Shown here: positions 59,203 through 64,000 of the stretch, piece after piece
Numbering within the stretch: the first letter of the stretch is position 1
Layout of the letters: each line of letters opens with the position of its first letter
The notes under the pieces: generated by a model
Seen by the model: the letters and a program-made list of their open reading frames with translations, nothing else
Database searches by the model: none
Told to the model about the DNA's origin: nothing
Made by a program: the position numbers and the translations under genes
DNA from: JAFDWI01 sp040255345
GTDB taxonomy: Bacteria > Actinomycetota > Acidimicrobiia > Acidimicrobiales > Iamiaceae
Direction: 5' to 3'
Assembly: GCA_040255345.1 (NCBI GenBank)
Contig: JBDZUV010000002.1
Span: 1 to 64,000 of the forward strand
Length of the DNA: 64,000 bases

Positions 59203-61689
59203 TCAGCGGACGAGTTCGGTGATGCGGCGTGCGTACTCGTCGGCGAGGCGCGTCGCTGCCTGTTCGTTCTCGGCCTCGGCCCACAGATGGGTGATCGGTT
59301 CGGACACGTCGGGCAGAGCGAGGACCCAATCGGTGCCGTGCCAGACCTTGACGCCATCGACGAGTTCGACGTCGAGGTCCTGGGTCTGTTCGACCAGGGA
59401 TCGCATGACCATGCCCTTGCGGTCCCAGGGGGTGACGATCGTCGAATGCACCACATGGGGGCGCGGCAACCGCCCGACCACCGTGGCCAGCGACGTGTCG
59501 GCGAGCGCGAGCAGTTCGAGAAGCTTGACCAGGGCCGCGGCCGCGTCGAACGCGGGCAGAAAACCGGGCAGCATGAAGCCGCCGTGGGCGTCGCCCACGA
59601 AACCGACGTCCGGTTCGAGTGCCGCATCCATCAGGGCCCCGGTCGAGGTCTGGGTCCAGTGCACCGTGGCGCCTCCGGTTGCGGCGGTGTCGGAGACGTG
59701 GCGGGTCACCGACACCGGCACGGCGATCGAGCTGCCGTCCATGTGGCCGGCCACGAGTTCGACGAACGCGAGCAACGCTTCGGTGTCACTCAACACGTGC
59801 CCGGTGCCGTCGATGATCGTGAGCCGCTCGCCGTCGGGGTCGATGCTCGCCCCGAGGTCGGCTCCCGAGGTCGTGACCAGATCGGCGACCCGGTGGAGTC
59901 TCGTCGCCGCGTCGGAGTTGACCATGCCCCAGGTCGAACCGTACGGGTTGACGCCCAGGACGTCCGCCCCGATCTTGGACCACAGCATCGGCATGGCGAA
60001 CGAGGTCGACCCGAACGAGTAGTCGACGACCAGCTTGGGTGTCGAGGCCTGCAGGACGTCGAGGTCGATGGTGTCCTGCAGGGCGACGCTGTAGTGATCG
60101 AGTGCACGGGGTGGATACGCGATGTCGCCGATCTCGCTGGCGAGCACCCGTCGGTAGTCCTCCCGGTTGACGAGCCGTTCGATCTTGCGTTGGGTGACGT
60201 CGGTCAGATCCAGGCCGCTCGAATCGAAGAAGCGGATCACCACCGACTGGACGTCGTCTCCTTCGAGTCTGATCGACATTCCCCCCGCCGAGCGCGGTTG
60301 GGACACCACGAAACGGGTGACGGGGAGCGACGCGACCTCGAGATCGACGACGTTGACCCCCGCCGCGTTCAGCCCGGCCATCGCCGCCCGTTTCAGCATG
60401 CGACCGGCACGGCTCGAGTCGCGCGAGGTCACCACCGTGGCGCCCTTGGGCATGGTCGTGGCGTAGGCCATCGCGACGCGGCACGCGGCTTCGGGGGTCA
60501 CGTCGACGTTTGCGATACCCGAGACGCCGAGGCGGCCGAACAAGCTGCGCGCCCCTTTGGATTCCCACACGATCGAGGTGTTGACGATCGCTCCGGCCTC
60601 GACGGTCTTGAACGGGAAGACCTTCACCCCCGATGAGACGTACGCGTCCTCGCCGATGAAGCACTGGTCGCCCACGACCGCGCCATCGTCGAGACGGCTC
60701 CCCCGTCGCAGATCGGTGCCCCGACCCGCGACCGCTCCCCGTATCGACGCGCCCTCGCCGACGTAGACGTTGTCGTGCACGATGGCGCGTTCCAGGTTCG
60801 CATCGGCCCTGACCCGGACGTTGCGCCCGAGCACGGTGTACGCGCCCAGTTCGACTCCCGACTCGATCCGACACGAGTCACCGATCACGACCCGGCCCGA
60901 CACGATCGCGTCGGGGTGGAGTTCGGCGCCCTCACCCAACCAGACGCCGTCGCGCAGCTCGAACCCGTCGATCCTCACGTCGACGCGCCCGTCGAGCACA
61001 TCGGTGTGGACCCGGTTGTAGGCCTCGAGGGTGCCCACGTCCTCCCAGTAGCCGGTGGCCACCGTGCCATAGAGGCCCTTGCCGGCGGTCAGGACCTCGG
61101 GGAACACATCGGAGGAGAAATCCGACGGACCTTCCGCAGGGATGAAGTCGAAGATCTCCGGTTCGAGCACGAAGATCCCGGTGTTGATGGTGTCACTGAA
61201 CACCTGACCCCAGGACGGCTTCTCGAGGAACCGCTCGATCGCGCCGTCCTCATCGGTGATCACGATCCCGAACTCGAGCGGGTTCTCGACGGCGACGAGG
61301 CCGATCGTGGCCAGCGCATCGTGCTCGTCGTGGAACGCGACGATGGCCGACAGGTCGATGTCGGTGAGGACGTCGCCGGAGATCACCACGAAGCGCTCGT
61401 CGAGTTCGTCCATCGCGTTGCGCACCGAACCCGCCGTCCCCAGCGGGCTCTCCTCGGTGGCGTACACCATCCGGACCCCGAACTCGGAGCCGTCGCCGAA
61501 GTAGTTCCGCACCGTGTCGGCCAGGTACGCGACGGTCACGACGATGTCGGTGATGCCGTGGGCCACCAGCAGATCGACGATGTGCTCCATCATCGGAATG
61601 TTCGCGATCGGCAACATCGGCTTCGGGACGTTGGAGGTGAGCGGACGAAGTCGGGTCCCCTCGCCACCGGCCATGATGACGGCTTTCAT
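59203..61689 (-). CDS. Sugar-1-phosphate nucleotidyltransferase / phosphomannomutase-like fusion
   Basis: 828 residues. Domain 1 (about 1-235): NTP transferase with MAGGEGTRLRPLT and the Lys in VPKPMLPI, resembling mannose- or glucose-1-phosphate nucleotidyltransferases. Domain 2 (about 250-375): left-handed beta-helix hexapeptide repeats. Domain 3 (about 385-828): alpha-D-phosphohexomutase-like with metal loop DPDGER (617-622) but the phosphoserine loop (TASHNP) is replaced near residue 471 (GGMSIRLEGDD). So domain 3 is probably not a mutase. ATG 61689 has TACCCT seven bases upstream. Sugar unclear, GDP-mannose supply likely. Confidence 0.88.
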   Translation of the reverse strand: MKAVIMAGGEGTRLRPLTSNVPKPMLPIANIPMMEHIVDLLVAHGITDIVVTVAYLADTVRNYFGDGSEFGVRMVYATEESPLGTAGSVRNAMDELDERFVVISGDVLTDIDLSAIVAFHDEHDALATIGLVAVENPLEFGIVITDEDGAIERFLEKPSWGQVFSDTINTGIFVLEPEIFDFIPAEGPSDFSSDVFPEVLTAGKGLYGTVATGYWEDVGTLEAYNRVHTDVLDGRVDVRIDGFELRDGVWLGEGAELHPDAIVSGRVVIGDSCRIESGVELGAYTVLGRNVRVRADANLERAIVHDNVYVGEGASIRGAVAGRGTDLRRGSRLDDGAVVGDQCFIGEDAYVSSGVKVFPFKTVEAGAIVNTSIVWESKGARSLFGRLGVSGIANVDVTPEAACRVAMAYATTMPKGATVVTSRDSSRAGRMLKRAAMAGLNAAGVNVVDLEVASLPVTRFVVSQPRSAGGMSIRLEGDDVQSVVIRFFDSSGLDLTDVTQRKIERLVNREDYRRVLASEIGDIAYPPRALDHYSVALQDTIDLDVLQASTPKLVVDYSFGSTSFAMPMLWSKIGADVLGVNPYGSTWGMVNSDAATRLHRVADLVTTSGADLGASIDPDGERLTIIDGTGHVLSDTEALLAFVELVAGHMDGSSIAVPVSVTRHVSDTAATGGATVHWTQTSTGALMDAALEPDVGFVGDAHGGFMLPGFLPAFDAAAALVKLLELLALADTSLATVVGRLPRPHVVHSTIVTPWDRKGMVMRSLVEQTQDLDVELVDGVKVWHGTDWVLALPDVSEPITHLWAEAENEQAATRLADEYARRITELVR

Positions 61690-61696
61690 CTGTCCG

Positions 61697-61702
61697 AGGG
61701 TA
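61697..61702 (-). promoter_or_regulatory. -10 hexamer TACCCT, leaderless promoter of the sugar-nucleotide fusion
   Basis: TACCCT on the minus strand, 7 nt, then ATG 61689. Confidence 0.5.
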
Positions 61703-61707
61703 CTGGA

Positions 61708-62325
61708 CTATCCGGCGGCACCGGCCCGAGCCGCCCGGCCCTCCACGAGAGCCCGCCGGGCGATCGGGATGTACAGGAGCGCGGCGTAATAGGACAGGAT
61801 GAGCCCCGGTACGACGGCGGTCCACGCGACGGCTCCGAGCACGGGCGCGTAGCTCAGGGTGCTGTGGGACCCCAGAAACGACGGCACCGCGACCATGTTG
61901 GCGAAGGTTCCCGCCTTGCCGAACCAGGTCACGTCGATGCGCCGCGCCCCCATCAGGCCCAGGATCACGGTGGTGGCGCCGACCACGATCTCGCGGGCGA
62001 GGATCGCGACCCCGATCACCACCGGGATCGTCCCGTCGATCAGGATGCAGGTGAGCCCCACGAAGAACAGCATCCGGTCGGCGACCGGGTCGAGGATCTT
62101 GCCCAGCTCCGACACCTGGTCGAAGTGGCGGGCGATGTAGCCGTCGACCCAATCGGTCATGCCCAGTGCCGCGAGCAGCCAACCCGCGGCGGCCCGGTTG
62201 TCGGCGCTGAAGAGCAGATAGACGAACACCGGCAGACACGCCAGACGGATCACCGAGATCACGTTCGGTACCGTCCACGGGTTCCAGCCCTTGTCGAGCA
62301 CCGGAGGTTGGGCGACGTCGGTCAC
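61708..62325 (-). CDS. CDP-alcohol phosphatidyltransferase family protein
   Basis: 205 residues, several membrane helices. The CDP-OH motif DX2DGX2ARX8GX3DX3D is complete: Asp58, Asp61, Gly62, Ala65-Arg66, Gly75, Asp79, Asp83. The closest type is phosphatidylglycerophosphate synthase (PgsA), with phosphatidylinositol-phosphate synthase as an alternative; the acceptor cannot be told from sequence. GTG 62325 has TAGGCT seven bases upstream. The fusion gene follows 19 bases after its stop. Confidence 0.86.
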   Translation of the reverse strand: MTDVAQPPVLDKGWNPWTVPNVISVIRLACLPVFVYLLFSADNRAAAGWLLAALGMTDWVDGYIARHFDQVSELGKILDPVADRMLFFVGLTCILIDGTIPVVIGVAILAREIVVGATTVILGLMGARRIDVTWFGKAGTFANMVAVPSFLGSHSTLSYAPVLGAVAWTAVVPGLILSYYAALLYIPIARRALVEGRAARAGAAG

Positions 62326-62332
62326 GCGAGAG

Positions 62333-62338
62333 AGCCTA
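62333..62338 (-). promoter_or_regulatory. -10 hexamer TAGGCT, leaderless promoter of the CDP-alcohol transferase gene
   Basis: TAGGCT on the minus strand, 7 nt, then GTG 62325. Lies in the short divergent region with the HIT gene. Confidence 0.5.
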
Positions 62339-62402
62339 GGTTCACGGGCGCGTCCGCTCCGCGTGGACCGCGAACGGGACGATCCCACGACGAAAGGTCG
62401 AC

Positions 62403-62828
62403 ATGCCAACTCTGTTCACGAAGATCATCGACGGTGACCTGCCGGGGCGGTTCGTCTGGCGCGACGACGTGGCGGTCGCATTCATGACCATCAGCCCGAT
62501 CCAGCCCGGACACGCGTTGATCGTGCCACGGGTCGAGGTCGACAACTGGCTCGATCTCGACGAGGCGACCAACGCGCATCTCATGGGGGTCGCGCGGACG
62601 ATCGGTCGGGCCCAGCGTGTGGCGTTCGGGCGCGAGCGGATCGGCCTGATCATCGCCGGGCTCGAAGTGCCCCATGTCCACCTGCACACGATCCCGATCA
62701 CGTCCGAGGCCGACCTCGACTTCGCGAAGGCCGATCCTTCCCCTGCGCCCGAAGCACTCGACGTGGCCGCGGCTGCGATCCGCCGAGCGTTGCACGACGC
62801 GGGCGAACGTCACGTGGTCGACGCCTGA
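62403..62828 (+). CDS. HIT-family nucleotide hydrolase/transferase
   Basis: 141 residues. The histidine triad HVHLHT places His91, His93 and His95, with His95 or His93 as nucleophile; LFTKIIDGDLPGRFVWRDD and ALIVPR are typical of the HINT/Fhit superfamily. Small proteins of this kind cleave AMP-lysine or dinucleoside polyphosphates; substrate unknown. ATG 62403 follows GAAAGG at usable spacing. Confidence 0.9.
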   Translation: MPTLFTKIIDGDLPGRFVWRDDVAVAFMTISPIQPGHALIVPRVEVDNWLDLDEATNAHLMGVARTIGRAQRVAFGRERIGLIIAGLEVPHVHLHTIPITSEADLDFAKADPSPAPEALDVAAAAIRRALHDAGERHVVDA

Positions 62829-62989
62829 GGGTCACGCTGGCCGAACTCCCGATCGGCCCAGTGCTCGCCGCCACCGATCAGGTACGGGCGACCCGTCAGG
62901 CGCATGTCCAACGAGCCGAGGCCGGATCCCCTGCCGTCCGGAACGCCGCAAGCTCTTTCCGGCACGCCGGTATCCTCGGGCGAGAACGC

Positions 62990-63577
62990 ATGAATCTGGA
63001 GGTTGCCGTGGAAAAGGCACTGACTGTCGAATCGCTGAGCAGAGCTGCAGCGGGTACCCGCGAAATTCTGGCCCGGGTACGGGCCGACCAGTTCGGAGCG
63101 GCGACGCCATGTGCAGCCTGGGACGTGCGGGCACTGATCGACCACTTCGTGGCCGTACCCCGCGGGATCGCGGCGCAACTGAACGGCGAGTACGTCACCG
63201 CCGAGGAGGCGCAGAGCCCCCAGGATCTTCTCGACTCCTACGACCTGTCGGTGCAGATCGCCGAGCGGGCTTTCGGGTCACGTGACGCCCTGGAAAAGCC
63301 GATCGCGATGCCCTTCGGTGAGGTCACCGGAGGGTTCATGCTCGGCATGATCACCGCCGATCAATACGTGCACGGTTGGGATCTCGCTCGGGCCACCGGG
63401 CAGGAAGCCGACCTCGACGAGGAACTCGCCGGGGACCTGTTGCGGCGCGTGCGCGTTTCGGTCACCGAGGCGTTGCGAGGGCCCGAGGGCGCTGCCCCGT
63501 TCGGTCAGATCGTCGACGTGGCTCCCGGGGCGTGTCTGGCAGACCAGTTGGCGGCGTTCTACGGACGCACCGTGTGA
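62990..63577 (+). CDS. TIGR03086-type DinB-like metal-binding protein
   Basis: 195 residues from ATG 62990. The fold is a DinB-like four-helix bundle with TPCAAWDVRALIDHFVA and DQYVHGWDLARATG, in which His and Asp residues bind a metal. The family includes mycothiol-dependent maleylpyruvate isomerase relatives in actinobacteria. GTG 63008 is an alternative start: GGAGG at 62998-63002 precedes it well. A TATCCT at 62971-62976 may be the -10. Its stop overlaps the GTG of the next gene. Reaction unknown. Confidence 0.8.
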   Translation: MNLEVAVEKALTVESLSRAAAGTREILARVRADQFGAATPCAAWDVRALIDHFVAVPRGIAAQLNGEYVTAEEAQSPQDLLDSYDLSVQIAERAFGSRDALEKPIAMPFGEVTGGFMLGMITADQYVHGWDLARATGQEADLDEELAGDLLRRVRVSVTEALRGPEGAAPFGQIVDVAPGACLADQLAAFYGRTV

Positions 63578-64000
63578 TCGACGTGACGACCGAGAGCACG
63601 ACATCAGCACGCCTGGCACACGACACCTGGACTGCACTCGAGCCGCTGGCGGCGGTGGTCGACTCGGCACCGGAGGCGGCCTCGTGCCAACTGGACATGG
63701 GACTCGACGCCACGACGGGTCCCATCGCCTTTCGCGCCGCGTCGCTCGGCGCGGTGTCAGCCGAACTCGCTGCCGCGATCCTTTTCGACCACGACCCGGC
63801 CTCGGTCGGCCGTGCCATGGCGAAGGTGGGCGAGCTCGCATCGGTGCAGGGCTGGGACTCGGCACGACTCGGCGTCGCCGACCAGGTACTCCGTCGAGTC
63901 CTCGGCGATGCCATGGGAAGCGCTGAGGTGGCCGAGGCCGCCGTATTGGCTCGGCGAGCTGCGGAGGCGGCAAGTGAGCACACCGAGGGGCGACCGCTGT
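63573..64000 (+). CDS. SCO6745-like helical protein, N-terminal part (partial)
   Basis: Open from GTG 63573, which overlaps the previous stop, to the end of the window, 142 residues visible. TWTALEPLAAVVDSAPEA followed by GPIAFRAASLGAVSAELAAAILFDHDPASVGRAMAKV resembles the SCO6745 (SalK/EvbL) family of helical actinobacterial proteins often paired with DinB-like genes. The match is from memory. It is cut by the window end. Confidence 0.5.

Noticed and set aside
1..64000. CRISPR arrays, rRNA, tRNA, insertion sequence ends, att sites, origin boxes
   Set aside because: Looked for direct repeats with spacers, CCA-ended clover-leafs, terminal inverted repeats and DnaA-box clusters; none was evident by eye. 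A tRNA or small RNA search program could still find something.

Overview
The window is 64 kb of high-GC, densely packed bacterial chromosome. The gene content is actinobacterial: a complete Pup-proteasome locus, a SteA/MctB pair, DUF4193 and DUF3866 proteins, an AroH-type chorismate mutase, and three gene blocks whose order matches Mycobacterium tuberculosis (steA-mctB-pyrG-nudix-xerD-scpA-scpB-rluB-cmk; trmI-mpa-dop-pup-prcB-prcA-pafA-pafB-pafC-tatA-tatC; gcvH-FHA-MerR-DUF151-MerR with gcvP). Mycobacterial lineage genes are absent. Gene style (many leaderless starts, a double-length ThyX-like protein, an array of lipoproteins) suggests a deep-branching actinobacterium such as Acidimicrobiia; this taxonomic guess is inference. 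No rRNA, tRNA, CRISPR array, prophage or intact transposon was seen.

Layout. 1-4.5 kb: end of steA, mctB, pyrG, a NUDIX hydrolase and xerD on +. 4.5-6.4 kb: HD-domain protein, DksA/TraR-like protein and trpS on -. 6.4-12.7 kb: a + run of scpA, scpB, rluB, aroH, tyrA, aroA, cmk and plsC (chromosome segregation, aromatic amino acids, nucleotides, lipids). 12.7-13.1 kb: a decayed DUF222/HNH endonuclease. 13.1-17 kb: pgl, tal and tkt (pentose phosphate pathway) on -. 17.4-22.7 kb: a two-subunit ADP-forming acyl-CoA synthetase, dacB, three small proteins and trmI on +. 22.7-32.7 kb: a ferredoxin on -, then the pupylation-proteasome locus on + (mpa, dop, pup, prcB, prcA, pafA, a DUF3866 gene, pafB, pafC). 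32.7-40 kb: lepB, tatA, tatC, a lone lipid-kinase C-terminal domain, an M20 hydrolase, the tandem ThyX-like protein, DUF4193 and small genes. 40-51 kb on -: enoyl-CoA hydratase, a basic hypothetical protein, four paralogous peptide-binding lipoproteins in a row, and a helical hypothetical protein. 51-59 kb: a tandem glycine riboswitch driving gcvP, which converges on gcvT; then the MerR, DUF151, MerR, FHA and gcvH group. 59-64 kb: a sugar nucleotidyltransferase/phosphomutase fusion, a CDP-alcohol phosphatidyltransferase, a HIT protein, a mycothiol-dependent-type metal-binding protein and a partial helical protein.

How genes work together. Most operons are translationally coupled through ATGA or GTGA overlaps. 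A second pattern crosses the window: about 20 genes have a TANNNT hexamer 6-9 nt before the start codon and mostly no ribosome binding site, which is what leaderless transcription looks like. This also corrects several starts (scpA, aroH, the ATP-grasp subunit, pafA, tatA and others). The proteasome locus holds every component needed for pupylation, depupylation and degradation, with Pup already ending in Glu. Glycine cleavage is split into a riboswitch-controlled gcvP unit, a MerR-gcvT unit with its own promoter, and a separate gcvH.

The items most worth a second look are the tandem ThyX-like protein with complementary half-signatures, the four-lipoprotein array with a conserved four-cysteine pattern, the sugar-nucleotide fusion that lost its phosphoserine loop, and the zinc-ribbon FHA protein in the garA position. 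I saw no clear evidence of a wholly new system.
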